DNA of 64,000 nucleotides from a virus. Shown here in pieces: positions 46,497 through 55,723 of the stretch (the first letter of the stretch is position 1; each line of letters opens with the position of its first letter). A model generated the notes under the pieces. The model did not search any database. It was not told the DNA's origin and was given only the letters and a program-made list of their open reading frames with translations. The position numbers and the translations under genes are program-made. The stretch is from the IMG/VR virus record IMGVR_UViG_3300017714_003662, positions 1 through 64,000 of that record; one strand, 5' to 3'.

Positions 46497-48796
46497 ATTA
46501 CACAGCTCTCACAATCTTCATCGTCTACTGCACCTTGTTCAAGTGGTTCATCATCTTTGAATTCAATTTCGCCTTGTCCGTCATATGTATTAAAATAGTA
46601 AAGTTGCTTGCCGCCATATTTGTAAAACATAATAAGGTGTTGCAACATTACACTCATAGGAATTTTTTCATCTTCGTAAAATTCTGGATTGTAACTAGTG
46701 TTTACACTAATACCTTGATCAATATATTTTTGTAACACTGCCATTATTTTTAAATAACCTTCTGGACTTTTCTGTGTCCATAGCAGATCATATTTATTTT
46801 TTAAACGTGAATATTGTGGAACTACTTGTTTTAGCACACCATGTTTACTTTGTTTAACACTTACAAATGCACGTGGTGGTTCAATACCATTTGTGCTATT
46901 TGAAATTTGTGCTGATGTTTCTGCTGGCATAAGTGCCATTAGTGTGCTATTACGAATACCAGTTTCTTTTAGTTGTTCACGTAGACTTTTCCAATCTTGC
47001 CTCTCTACGTGAGGAACAAGTTCATCTACTTCAGTTTTATATGTTTGATTAGGAGTAATTCCATTTCCATATTTTGTTTCAGATATACCTTCTATATTAC
47101 CTTTTTCTACAGCTAGATCTGCACTTGCTTTAATTAAATAATAACTCCATGCTTCTGTCCATTCGTCTACCATTTCTAATCCATGTGCATCTATGTCTTG
47201 ATAATTTAAATCATTTTTAGCAAGCCAAAATGCAAAATTAATAATACCAACACCTAATGGGCGTCTTTTCATTGTGCTTAGTTCAGCTGCAATTATTGGA
47301 TACTGTTGATAATCTAATAATGCATCCAACGCACGTACCGCAAGAGTACATGGTTTTTCAAAATCTTCTGGCTTTTTAATATTGCCCCAATTAATAGCAC
47401 TCAATGTGCATAAACTAATTTCACCATCAGGATCGTTAAAATTATTTAAAGGCTTTGTAGGAAGATTAATTTCACAGCAAAGATTACTTTGCCTAATTGG
47501 AGCTGTCTGTTCATCAAATGCGCCATGCATATTAGCATGATCAACATTCATTAGATAAATTCTTCCAGTGTTTTTTCTTTCTTCCATAAAAATAGCAAAA
47601 AGTTCACTTGCTGAAATTGATTTTTTTCTAATACGTGTATTGCGTTCTGCTGTTTCATATAGCTCTTTGAACTTGTCTTGATCATTAAAAAATGCTTCAT
47701 ACAAACCAGGAACATCGCTAGGAGAAAACAGTGTAATGTTACCTCCAGTAAGTAAACGTTCATACATTAGTTTGTTAAATTGCACACCATAATCTAAATG
47801 ACGAACACGATTATCTTCTGTACCTTTGTTGTTTTTTAGAACTAAAATATCTTCTGCTTCTAAATGCCAAATAGGATAATACAATGTTGCTGCTCCACCA
47901 CGTACACCACCTTGGCTACATGATTTCACTGCACTTTGAAACATTTTATAAAACGGAATAACACCTGTATGGCTTGTATCTCCGTTACGCACAGGAGACC
48001 CTATAGCACGTATTGCACCGGCATTTACGCCAATACCTGCTTTTTGGCTTACGTACTTGACAATAGATGCACTAGTTGCGTTAATACTATCCAAACTATC
48101 ATCGCTTTCAATAAGAACGCAACTACTGAACTGGCGTTGCGGCGTCCTGAGTCCAGCCATAATAGGAGTAGGCAAACTAATATCAAAGTTACTGATAGCA
48201 TCATAAAAGTCCTTTACATATTTTAAACGTGTTTCTTTGGAATAATTTTGGAACAGTGTTGCAGAAATCATCATGTATGCAATTTGTGGTGTTTCAAATA
48301 TTTCACCTGTGACTCTATTTTGCACAAGATACTTTCCACGAAACTGTTCCATACCTACATACGAAATGTTTTCATCTCTGTCATGGTTAATATAACTATT
48401 AAGTTTATCAATTTCTTCTTCGCTATAAACGGAGAAAAAACTTTCATCGTAATAACCCATCTCCATATTTTTACGTGCAAGATCATTTAAATGATAAGGC
48501 TCAAATCCATCATAAACTTGTTTACGTAATTGATAGTTAATTAACCGACCTGCCACCCATTGGTAGTTTGGTGTTTCTTCGCTTATAAGATCAGCGGCAC
48601 TTTTAATAAGTGTTTCTTGAATATCTTTTGTACTAATACCATTATAAAACTGTAAGCTACTTTTAATTTCTACTTCACTTGCACTCACGCCTGTAATATC
48701 TTCACAAGCATGATATACCACCTGATGCATTTTTTCTAGATCTAGTTCTTCGGGTGCACCATCCCGTTTTGTTACTGATATATCTTTTTTGTTCAT
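46493..48796 (-). CDS. nrdA: ribonucleotide reductase class Ia, large subunit
   Basis: A 767-residue NrdA with an N-terminal ATP-cone (ISVTKRDGAPEELD). The redox cysteine pair is in SSCVLIE and SLCTLSAIN, the radical cysteine in SNLCCEI, and the swinging-arm cysteines in the C-terminal CESCVI. All residues needed for catalysis are present. The enzyme makes deoxynucleoside diphosphates from host ribonucleotides, important for an AT-rich phage that degrades or outcompetes host DNA synthesis. An AGGT SD precedes the ATG. Confidence 0.96.
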   Translation of the reverse strand: MNKKDISVTKRDGAPEELDLEKMHQVVYHACEDITGVSASEVEIKSSLQFYNGISTKDIQETLIKSAADLISEETPNYQWVAGRLINYQLRKQVYDGFEPYHLNDLARKNMEMGYYDESFFSVYSEEEIDKLNSYINHDRDENISYVGMEQFRGKYLVQNRVTGEIFETPQIAYMMISATLFQNYSKETRLKYVKDFYDAISNFDISLPTPIMAGLRTPQRQFSSCVLIESDDSLDSINATSASIVKYVSQKAGIGVNAGAIRAIGSPVRNGDTSHTGVIPFYKMFQSAVKSCSQGGVRGGAATLYYPIWHLEAEDILVLKNNKGTEDNRVRHLDYGVQFNKLMYERLLTGGNITLFSPSDVPGLYEAFFNDQDKFKELYETAERNTRIRKKSISASELFAIFMEERKNTGRIYLMNVDHANMHGAFDEQTAPIRQSNLCCEINLPTKPLNNFNDPDGEISLCTLSAINWGNIKKPEDFEKPCTLAVRALDALLDYQQYPIIAAELSTMKRRPLGVGIINFAFWLAKNDLNYQDIDAHGLEMVDEWTEAWSYYLIKASADLAVEKGNIEGISETKYGNGITPNQTYKTEVDELVPHVERQDWKSLREQLKETGIRNSTLMALMPAETSAQISNSTNGIEPPRAFVSVKQSKHGVLKQVVPQYSRLKNKYDLLWTQKSPEGYLKIMAVLQKYIDQGISVNTSYNPEFYEDEKIPMSVMLQHLIMFYKYGGKQLYYFNTYDGQGEIEFKDDEPLEQGAVDDEDCESCVI

Positions 48797-48853
48797 TGTT
48801 TACCTATTTGTTTTCAACTCGTCATATATTTAACCGGCTAGTTGATGTAAAAA

Positions 48854-49288
48854 CTATTTGGTTAACTCATTTGTGGCATATTTTTCTAATACTTGGCAAT
48901 TATTTAGAACGCTCAGGTCTTCTACCTTACCATAAGTATAGTTTAAAATATATCTATCGTCAACCAAAACTATTAGTCTTATCCAACTTTCTTCTTGATT
49001 TTGCACCAGTAATACTTCACACTCCCAGTCTATTAAATGCAAAGTAAAAGCTATTCCTAGCGCAATACTATTTTCGTCTAATTCGTTGTTGTAGATGAGT
49101 TGCCAAGGATCTGGCCAGGATTCTATATCGTAAATATCCAACTCTCTACTACCAACTGGAGCTGATTTCCACCAATCAACCACTGTTTGTAGACAGTCTT
49201 CCTCGTATTCAATATTGTCTAACTGCAATCTAAATTCACGCCAAAGTTTGAGTCTTATCTTAGGCGCTTGCTGCCAAACATTGTCCAT
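48854..49288 (-). CDS. conserved marine-phage hypothetical protein (144 aa)
   Basis: An alpha/beta protein with SRELDIYDIESWPDPWQLIYN and EVLLVQNQEESWIRLIVLVDD, a pattern I associate with conserved proteins of marine T4-like phages found near structural genes. The function is unknown. It starts one base before the 49290 gene ends. Confidence 0.65.
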   Translation of the reverse strand: MDNVWQQAPKIRLKLWREFRLQLDNIEYEEDCLQTVVDWWKSAPVGSRELDIYDIESWPDPWQLIYNNELDENSIALGIAFTLHLIDWECEVLLVQNQEESWIRLIVLVDDRYILNYTYGKVEDLSVLNNCQVLEKYATNELTK

Positions 49289-49289
49289 T

Positions 49290-50024
49290 TTAAACTATAG
49301 GACGTTTTGCAAAACTTGTTTGTTTATAAGTAAATCCATGATCTTCTGAGCTAGTAGTATTAAACATAAGTTTACCTGCATTAATACTAAAAACAAGATC
49401 ACTTGTGCCTGTTTGGTCATAAGTGTCTGTAATTGTTGCATCAGGTGACATACTAGGATTTACACTAATACGTAGTTGACCATTACGTGACATGGTATTT
49501 GTATATAGATAGTATTCTATAGACACACTATTTTTTACATTAGAATCAAACGAAATACTAGTGGCTTCCGGATCAGTATCTGCTGGCGTTTTTTGAAACT
49601 GCACATATTGAACAGATGTTTTGCTACCTTCATTTGTTGTATTATTTGTAAGCTCTTCATTAATTTTTATTTTATATACAGCCGCATTTGCAGCCGCTGC
49701 GTTTGCTAATCCATGAGAAATAGTTACAAGAGTATCTTCAATATCAATGTTAGCTTGTGTTACTTCAACATCATCGATAAAAATTTTATAAGAATTTACA
49801 TTTACATTGTCAAGATCAATAGGAATAGAATTTCCATTTAGGTTAACATCAAATGTAACAAATACTAACGTATCAGTTGTATCCGAACTATTAAAAGTTC
49901 CTGTGATTGGCTCGGTGCCTACAAACACTCTATTTTCGTCTGATGCTAAGCCTAGCTCGCCAGCATCTAAAATTGGCATCTGTGATATAGGACCACGTCT
50001 AATTTGTGATTTTACAATAGTCAT
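49290..50024 (-). CDS. virion/tail-fibre protein with Mtd-like N-terminus (244 aa)
   Basis: The first 40 residues (QIRRGPISQMPILDAGELGL...NRVFVGT) match the N-terminal motif of phage fibre and tropism-determinant proteins that attaches the fibre to the particle. The rest is beta-rich and repetitive. It may recognise the host surface. A GATAAATA promoter gives a 15-base leader with GGAG before the ATG. Confidence 0.7.
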   Translation of the reverse strand: MTIVKSQIRRGPISQMPILDAGELGLASDENRVFVGTEPITGTFNSSDTTDTLVFVTFDVNLNGNSIPIDLDNVNVNSYKIFIDDVEVTQANIDIEDTLVTISHGLANAAAANAAVYKIKINEELTNNTTNEGSKTSVQYVQFQKTPADTDPEATSISFDSNVKNSVSIEYYLYTNTMSRNGQLRISVNPSMSPDATITDTYDQTGTSDLVFSINAGKLMFNTTSSEDHGFTYKQTSFAKRPIV

Positions 50025-50044
50025 AATTTGTCTCCGCTATAACG

Positions 50045-50052
50045 TATTTATC
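50045..50052 (-). promoter_or_regulatory. T4-type late promoter, SD-containing leader
   Basis: GATAAATA (50052-50045). Predicted +1 is 50039, followed by GCGGAG and the ATG at 50024. Confidence 0.7.
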
Positions 50053-50737
50053 ATTTATCGTAATATTCGAATAATCTTACAGCCCATTTATATTCCCAAG
50101 TTTTAAATTCTTCAGCATCAACCTCAAACAACTGCCATTCGCAATCTCCACTACACATAAAGATAGCTACGTTTTCAATTTTAGTTTCAAACATTTCATT
50201 ATGTGCATTTGCATATGCAGCACCCTGAAGGAAATAGTCTTCAATCCATTCACGCTTTTTAGGTTTATTAGTTTGTTTAAAGTCCATGATAGTTGGTTTA
50301 CCTTTGTACATACCAACCAAGTCTGTTGTACCAGCATACAAATTAGCAGAACACAAGTTTACTTCTGTTCCCCATATTTCATCAACATCATTTTGAATAT
50401 TATCCACAACAACTTGTGCCATAGCTTTTGCTTGTCTATGAACAATGTTATTGCCTGGATTGTATGTTTCGTATTCACCCAATGCCCAATGTTCTAATAT
50501 ATTGTGCATAACTGTGCCTCTATTAGCAGCAGTAGTTGTAATACGTTGTGCTTCTTCTTTGCCAACTCTTTTTTTCCAGTTAGCGAGTGCCTTACGTTTT
50601 TCAGCAGGCTTTGTTGCATCAAGAATAGTGGTAACACTTGGAACAGGATCGCCCCAAGGATTCTCATATAAACGTTTCCCGTCTACACTTTGTCTTTTGA
50701 GTTCTTGATAATTATAGGGATTTGTAAGTTTTACCAT
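50051..50737 (-). CDS. PD-(D/E)XK exonuclease, RecB/Cas4-like
   Basis: A 228-residue nuclease fold. GTVMHNILEHW is motif I, TEVNLCSANLYAGTTDLVG and TIMDFKQTNK carry the metal-binding Glu/Asp/Lys set, and YFLQGAAYANAHNE is the QxxxY-like motif of RecB-family exonucleases. It probably trims DNA ends for recombination or degrades host DNA. A sigma-70-type promoter lies so close that transcription would begin at or near the ATG, and there is no SD. Confidence 0.82.
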   Translation of the reverse strand: MVKLTNPYNYQELKRQSVDGKRLYENPWGDPVPSVTTILDATKPAEKRKALANWKKRVGKEEAQRITTTAANRGTVMHNILEHWALGEYETYNPGNNIVHRQAKAMAQVVVDNIQNDVDEIWGTEVNLCSANLYAGTTDLVGMYKGKPTIMDFKQTNKPKKREWIEDYFLQGAAYANAHNEMFETKIENVAIFMCSGDCEWQLFEVDAEEFKTWEYKWAVRLFEYYDK

Positions 50738-50743
50738 AATACT

Positions 50744-50771
50744 ATTGTATATGAAAATACAATAAAGTCAA
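50744..50771 (-). promoter_or_regulatory. sigma-70-type promoter, near-leaderless
   Basis: TTGACT (50771-50766), 16 bp, TACAAT (50749-50744), then six bases to the ATG at 50737. Confidence 0.7.
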
Positions 50772-50778
50772 TTGGTTT

Positions 50779-51117
50779 TTACCAGTAAACGTGCCACTTA
50801 AATGTTGTGTTAGTGCTAGTATTTGTTACACGATCAATTTTGTAACCTAAATTTACAAAGTGTCGCATAACATTTTCCATTTGTGAGATTAATGCTCTGC
50901 TTTGGTAGGTGCCTTGCCATGCCTGGAAATAATATTCACTATCACTGGTTGTTGGGGTACTGGCTGTCATAGTAGTATCATCATCAATAAATGCTTCAAA
51001 TGCACCTGTTGCGCTTTCAGTTATAACTTTTTTCATAATTGCATAAACTTCTTCAAATACAATTAAATCTGCATTTGCTTTTGCTCTTGCTTGTGCTGCG
51101 TTTAAACCAAAACTCAT
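50779..51117 (-). CDS. virion-associated hypothetical protein (112 aa)
   Basis: Helical N-terminus (MSFGLNAAQARAKANADLIV) and a C-terminal part with aromatic residues (YYFQAWQGTYQSRALISQME). It overlaps the next gene by ATGA. Location in the structural block suggests a virion role. No family recognised. Confidence 0.6.
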   Translation of the reverse strand: MSFGLNAAQARAKANADLIVFEEVYAIMKKVITESATGAFEAFIDDDTTMTASTPTTSDSEYYFQAWQGTYQSRALISQMENVMRHFVNLGYKIDRVTNTSTNTTFKWHVYW

Positions 51118-51440
51118 TTGCTTAACTCTTTCTTAACCTTTTTACGAGCCATCTTGTCGATAACCTTTTCGTCCTTTTCAGGATCTTGTATATTTTGTAT
51201 GTTAGCATTTTTACTTGATGTATGAAAGCTAACTATACCATCTTTGATATTATGAACCATTGGAATTTCTTGTAATTCATCAAATAAACTTGGTTCATCA
51301 ACATCGTGTCCTTGTGACTCTAGCTCTGCTATTAGTGCTTCCATACTGATAGTATCAATACCTTCTGCACTTAGTACAATAAGTAAATCTACAACAGCAT
51401 TGTCAATTTCACTATATTCAAACAGATCACTAAATCTCAT
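51114..51440 (-). CDS. hypothetical protein (108 aa)
   Basis: Acidic N-terminal helices (DLFEYSEIDNAVVDLLIVLS) and a basic C-terminus (MARKKVKKELSK). It begins one base before the end of the 51442 gene. No family recognised. Confidence 0.6.
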   Translation of the reverse strand: MRFSDLFEYSEIDNAVVDLLIVLSAEGIDTISMEALIAELESQGHDVDEPSLFDELQEIPMVHNIKDGIVSFHTSSKNANIQNIQDPEKDEKVIDKMARKKVKKELSK

Positions 51441-51441
51441 T

Positions 51442-52191
51442 TTACTTCTTTAGTTCCGCAAATGCTTTTTTAAGAACGTCCTTATTAATCTGACCATTAT
51501 CCTGTGCTTCTTTAACCATTCTTAAAGCTGCTAGGTATGAGTCTTCTTTCATTTCGCGACCATCTGCATCACTATCATCTGCTGCTGCATCTACGCCTTC
51601 AAAGTCGTCACCCATGTCGTCCATTGGCTCTTCTGCTGGTGCTTCTGGATCCATATCCATACCTGTGTCCATTGCCATGTCTGTTGCTGGTGCTTGACCT
51701 TGTGCCGTTAATACTGCATTATTTACTCCATCAGTTGCTGATTTTACAGCTTCTAATGCTGATTCAATTGATGCTGATGCGCTTGCTTCAAACGCTTCTG
51801 CTTCTGCTACACCAACTTCTTCTTTCATGCCTTGTGTGATGCTCATTAGACCTTCAACTTGCATACTTGCTAAGTCTTCTGCCATTTTTTGTAGATCATC
51901 TGCCATTTGCTTTGCAGCAAGTAGAACTTCAGCTTGATCGAGATCGTTTTCCATAACTGTGTTTTTCATAACTTGGTTAATACCTTCTAATACCAGCAAT
52001 AACTTTTGAAATTGCTTATCGTTTACATCAACGCCATTATCTTTTAATGAGCTGATTTTATTTTGTGTAGATTCTTTTACTTTTTGTAACTTAGCGTTAC
52101 CAGCTGCAAAATCAAACTTCATGCCAAATACTTCTTTTAGCACAGAATCTAGTTTGTTCAGCTTATTTTCTTCTAATTGGTTTAATTCCAT
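51442..52191 (-). CDS. acidic, Ala-rich coiled-coil protein, possible scaffold (249 aa)
   Basis: Long amphipathic helices with Ala/Glu/Lys repeats and a strongly acidic, Met/Asp/Ala-rich segment at about residues 160-205. The composition resembles internal scaffold or core proteins of T4-like heads, which prohead protease digests. This is inferred from composition and position. I use the ATG at 52191; the frame extends to a GTG five codons earlier. A late promoter gives a 28-base leader. Confidence 0.55.
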   Translation of the reverse strand: MELNQLEENKLNKLDSVLKEVFGMKFDFAAGNAKLQKVKESTQNKISSLKDNGVDVNDKQFQKLLLVLEGINQVMKNTVMENDLDQAEVLLAAKQMADDLQKMAEDLASMQVEGLMSITQGMKEEVGVAEAEAFEASASASIESALEAVKSATDGVNNAVLTAQGQAPATDMAMDTGMDMDPEAPAEEPMDDMGDDFEGVDAAADDSDADGREMKEDSYLAALRMVKEAQDNGQINKDVLKKAFAELKK

Positions 52192-52224
52192 AATACAGTA
52201 CCCCACTATATCTAACTTATAATG

Positions 52225-52232
52225 TATTTATG
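52225..52232 (-). promoter_or_regulatory. T4-type late promoter
   Basis: CATAAATA (52232-52225). Predicted +1 is about 52219, upstream of the coiled-coil gene. Confidence 0.65.
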
Positions 52233-52820
52233 CTAGAATAGAGATTTTATTTGGTTTTTGATTTTTGTCATACGTGTTACTGCACTTTGTTGTTTTGCTT
52301 GTGCAATATCAAATTTAAATGACTCAGTTACCTTTTTTGATTTAACTTTATAGTGTGCTGCTTCTTGCAATGCACCGCAATACATGTTATCTAATTCTAA
52401 TATTTTATCTACATCTTTATCTTCTATTAATTTCATTACAACAATCATTGCACTTTCAAATAGTGCAATATCGCTATAAAGTCTTTCACCGTTACAATCA
52501 ATATGATAAAACTTTTTTGATATTCCTTTTACCACTGATTGTTTTTCCATTACAACATTATAGCCGCACATACTAACTGTGTTTTCCTGTATTGCACCTG
52601 TTGCTACTACTGGATCTTTTTTAGACTCTGCAACCACTGTTTTACTTGCTTCGGTTGTTGCTTGTTCTAGCTTAGATAAAATATTAAACATTTCTTGTGC
52701 GTTTGATTTTACAACTACATTGCCTTTAGCACGTTCTTCGTTAATATGCTCAGCATTTTCTTGTGCATTGTTTAATTTTCGCAGGATCTCTTCCATGCCT
52801 TTTGCTGCTGGTGTTGTCAT
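52233..52820 (-). CDS. virion-associated hypothetical protein (195 aa)
   Basis: An N-terminal coiled coil (GMEEILRKLNNAQENAEHINEE, shown only in part here) followed by an alpha/beta domain (YHIDCNGERLYSDIALFES) and a basic C-terminus. It lies in the structural block and overlaps the upstream gene by one base. No family recognised. Confidence 0.55.
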   Translation of the reverse strand: MTTPAAKGMEEILRKLNNAQENAEHINEERAKGNVVVKSNAQEMFNILSKLEQATTEASKTVVAESKKDPVVATGAIQENTVSMCGYNVVMEKQSVVKGISKKFYHIDCNGERLYSDIALFESAMIVVMKLIEDKDVDKILELDNMYCGALQEAAHYKVKSKKVTESFKFDIAQAKQQSAVTRMTKIKNQIKSLF

Positions 52821-53029
52821 TATAGACTCCCTTTTTTACGTTCGTAATAAGTTTTTTTATTTTCGATAACACGTTTTACAACGTTTTTGTTTACTAGACT
52901 TTTTAGTAATTCAATTTCACGTTCATTTAACTCGTCTTTGCATGTACGCTCTAAAAGATTTTCGTATACACCGCACTCGTCCATACTAAGAAATGTAGTA
53001 ATACCGCCCGGTGTCTCAATCATTCTCAT
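52820..53029 (-). CDS. hypothetical protein (69 aa)
   Basis: A small helical protein (CKDELNEREIELLKSLVNKN) with a basic end, perhaps a winged-helix fragment. One-base overlaps with both neighbours. No family recognised. Confidence 0.55.
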   Translation of the reverse strand: MRMIETPGGITTFLSMDECGVYENLLERTCKDELNEREIELLKSLVNKNVVKRVIENKKTYYERKKGSL

Positions 53030-53874
53030 TAGCGTCTAGCCTGTATTAGTTGTTTTAATCTTTCAATTTCTGCACTGTTATTAGAGGCCATATTTTGTGC
53101 TTGTCCTGCCGATTGTGCATTTTGTCCACGTTGAACATCATCTGGGTCTTGACGTTTGTCATAACGTGCAGCGCCTTGGCCTGTTGCAACTTTGCTACTA
53201 CCTGCTGTGTATCTTTGTGCAGCTGTAGCATCTCTATTAGCATCCTGGTTTTGAATAACTGCGTCACGCTGATCGTTTCCATTACGCTCTTTTCTTAAAC
53301 TTGCAGCACTCATAGATCCTTGTGCTGATGTTGGTGTTATTGCTTCTTTAAAACCAGGCATATTAATTTGTCTTGCTATACTACCTAGCTTGCCCATTGG
53401 TTTTTGTCTAGCTACTTTTACCGATCCTGGTGTTACAAGGTCTTTCACTGCTGAACCTACTTTACCAGCAACATTTTTTACTGTATCCCATACACCTTCA
53501 TCTAGTTCTTTAAAATCTTCATATGACATATATATATCTGTGTCTGGGTCGTAATAACTTCCCTCTTTTGCATCGTAGTAAACTACTTTTCCTGCTTTTG
53601 TTTGTATAGGTCCTTCTAGTCCATCACGTTCTTGATACTTTTCTCTGTCTATTGGTGGAAGAATACTATACCCTTCGTTTACAGCACTGAGGTCAATGTA
53701 TTCAATAAATGAGTTGTCATTTTCTTGTTTAATTGCATCTACTAGAGCTAATATGTCACTATAATTTAGTTCTTTAATGTTATTGGTGATTGTATCCTTG
53801 TCGAGTTCTACACTAAACTTAACATTCGCATATTCTATTACACTGTCTACAATGCTGTTATTTAAAATATCCAT
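53029..53874 (-). CDS. virion-associated hypothetical protein (281 aa)
   Basis: The N-terminal helical domain and a Tyr/Asp-rich segment (VVYYDAKEGSYYDPDTDIYM) precede a long Gln/Asn/Ala-rich disordered C-terminal half. It starts in a TAATG overlap with the 53874 gene. No function can be assigned; a head or neck component is possible. Confidence 0.55.
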   Translation of the reverse strand: MDILNNSIVDSVIEYANVKFSVELDKDTITNNIKELNYSDILALVDAIKQENDNSFIEYIDLSAVNEGYSILPPIDREKYQERDGLEGPIQTKAGKVVYYDAKEGSYYDPDTDIYMSYEDFKELDEGVWDTVKNVAGKVGSAVKDLVTPGSVKVARQKPMGKLGSIARQINMPGFKEAITPTSAQGSMSAASLRKERNGNDQRDAVIQNQDANRDATAAQRYTAGSSKVATGQGAARYDKRQDPDDVQRGQNAQSAGQAQNMASNNSAEIERLKQLIQARR

Positions 53875-54161
53875 TATCTTCTTGCCTTATTGAGTTGTGC
53901 AACAATTTTACTTGCTGGATTAAACTTTTTTGTTCGCTGTGCTTTTTTGGTCATGCGAGATCCTTTAGCCGCCTTTGTACGTTTTAAAATAAAACGTTTT
54001 TTAAGATCAATTGGCGCACTACATTGATTTGGATTACCTACTACACGACCTTTACGTGGACCTACTGTGCAACGAAATTTCCGTGTCACTGATTTTCCAC
54101 GTTTAGCAAAAACTACTTTTGCTTCTGCTATCACTGTATTATATGATTCATTTAATAACAT
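53874..54161 (-). CDS. conserved small basic phage protein (95 aa)
   Basis: A very basic protein with IAEAKVVFAKRGKSVTRKFRC, GPRKGRVV and the ending NPASKIVAQLNKARR. I recognise this pattern from marine T4-like phages, where it lies among structural and replication genes. Basicity and the two Cys residues suggest nucleic-acid binding. The function is unproven. Confidence 0.68.
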   Translation of the reverse strand: MLLNESYNTVIAEAKVVFAKRGKSVTRKFRCTVGPRKGRVVGNPNQCSAPIDLKKRFILKRTKAAKGSRMTKKAQRTKKFNPASKIVAQLNKARR

Positions 54162-54165
54162 ATTA

Positions 54166-54450
54166 TTACGAACCCATCATCGGTGTTACTGTTTGCAAAT
54201 TAAGCAGTAGCAACACAATTGTTGACAGTAAACCCGCAATTACTGTTCCTGCAGCACCAATAACTAATCTATTGCTTGCTACTTTGTCAGTAGTTTGTTT
54301 TTCTGCCATTTTACCTACACTTTCGGCTAGGCTGTCGACTTTATTTTCAAGTCTATTTAATTTTTCTTCTAACACGCGATATCTTTCTGCACACAAGTCT
54401 ACATGTGCTTCCAGATTTTCACGCTCTAATCTTGACTGTTGCATTGCCAT
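54166..54450 (-). CDS. coiled-coil membrane-anchored protein (94 aa)
   Basis: A coiled coil (RYRVLEEKLNRLENKVDSLA) followed by one membrane segment (IGAAGTVIAGLLSTIVLLLL). I choose the ATG at 54450, which has a weak GAGAG upstream; the frame extends to a TTG at 54465. This layout resembles small holin- or XhlA-like membrane proteins, but no lysis gene is adjacent. Confidence 0.6.
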   Translation of the reverse strand: MAMQQSRLERENLEAHVDLCAERYRVLEEKLNRLENKVDSLAESVGKMAEKQTTDKVASNRLVIGAAGTVIAGLLSTIVLLLLNLQTVTPMMGS

Positions 54451-54526
54451 ATTTTGCTCTCGCAATCTTTAGCAGCGTCTTTTCAGAGCTGATTTAATGC
54501 ATAAACTTCCTAATTCATGCTATAGG

Positions 54527-54534
54527 TATTTATC
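54527..54534 (-). promoter_or_regulatory. T4-type late promoter
   Basis: GATAAATA (54534-54527). The leader to the 54166-54450 gene is about 70 bases. Confidence 0.6.
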
Positions 54535-54965
54535 TAATGTTGATTAAAAGTAAAGTATGTGTTGATAGTATCTCTATTTGTTGTATCAACTATAGGATCT
54601 ATTTCTTTAATATTCTCATTTAAACCAACATGTATAGGTAAATTATGGAAATCTTGCTGTAGCCAATATACAGGATTGTTATCTTTTTCAAATGGACTAG
54701 ATACATCACAATCAAACTCTATAATCCATACTTTGCGCTTTTTATATATTTCTCCAAAGAAATATTTTTTTAAATCTTTATTACCTAAACCTTTTGTTTC
54801 AATAACATTTGGTTGCACACGTAGACTGATAGTTTGTAAAAAGCTATTTAGATTTTGTGCTTGGTAAAATTTTTTTGCATTTTGTTTTGGTGTTGTAATT
54901 TTTGTATTAGTAATATCAATTAATGTATAGACTGTAAACTTAGGACTTTGTGTTGAGTAATGCAT
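54534..54965 (-). CDS. virion-associated hypothetical protein (143 aa)
   Basis: A beta-rich protein with an N-terminal SPKFTVYTLIDITNTKITTP and VWIIEFDCDVSSPFEKD. In the structural block and overlapping the upstream gene by one base. No family recognised; a tail-completion or fibre-related role is possible. Confidence 0.55.
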   Translation of the reverse strand: MHYSTQSPKFTVYTLIDITNTKITTPKQNAKKFYQAQNLNSFLQTISLRVQPNVIETKGLGNKDLKKYFFGEIYKKRKVWIIEFDCDVSSPFEKDNNPVYWLQQDFHNLPIHVGLNENIKEIDPIVDTTNRDTINTYFTFNQH

Positions 54966-55723
54966 TAAACACCTGCAGCTCTACCTGCAGCATAACCAAT
55001 TGCAAATGCACCAGCTTTACGTGCAACCTTAGTAGCAATTTTACCCATTCTACTTGCACCTGCTAACAATCCATTGCTTTTTGCATACTTTATAAAAATT
55101 GGACGCACATCACTACGCATGCCGTTTATTCTATAATACTTCTCAATTTGTGTTGCAGCTAGTTGTTGTTGCTGTGTGCTAAGATCACTCCAATTTTGTA
55201 CAAGTCTACGTGTGGCTCTTAGTTTAGGATCTTGTATTGCTAAGTCTTTTTCTAACTTATAAAAAAACTGTTGTGCTTGTCCCGAAGGCACATTACCTTG
55301 TTCAATTTGTTTTAAAAATCTTTTTATACGTAGTTGATCAATTCTTACTTTATTCATAAGAAGTTTATCTTTTTCACCATTTATTAATCCATCTGGCTTT
55401 AATAGTGTATGCATGGTTTGATAAACATCGCTACCACTAGGAGAAGGTGTATTAAAATTACCTTTACGCATGGTTTGACCTGCATATGCTTTTGCTACTG
55501 GTGCATATTCATAATCATTACTCATCATATAAAGACTCATAAGACTTACAAATAAATGATCTGTAATACTATTAGCGCCTGCACTAGCAATTTGCTGTCT
55601 AGTTTTAAACATACGTGCTTCGCCTAAAGTGTTGATAAAATCGTATTGTTCTTTATCAGTAGGCATTTCGTGTCCGCCTTGCATTGCTGCATACTGTTGT
55701 AATGTATATTTTTCGTTAGCCAT
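54965..55723 (-). CDS. conserved phage hypothetical protein (252 aa)
   Basis: A helical protein with a Gln/Lys-rich centre and a C-terminal Ala/Gly-rich hydrophobic stretch (KVARKAGAFAIGYAAGRAAG). One-base overlap with the ligase-like 55723 gene. Probably structural by location. Confidence 0.55.
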   Translation of the reverse strand: MANEKYTLQQYAAMQGGHEMPTDKEQYDFINTLGEARMFKTRQQIASAGANSITDHLFVSLMSLYMMSNDYEYAPVAKAYAGQTMRKGNFNTPSPSGSDVYQTMHTLLKPDGLINGEKDKLLMNKVRIDQLRIKRFLKQIEQGNVPSGQAQQFFYKLEKDLAIQDPKLRATRRLVQNWSDLSTQQQQLAATQIEKYYRINGMRSDVRPIFIKYAKSNGLLAGASRMGKIATKVARKAGAFAIGYAAGRAAGV

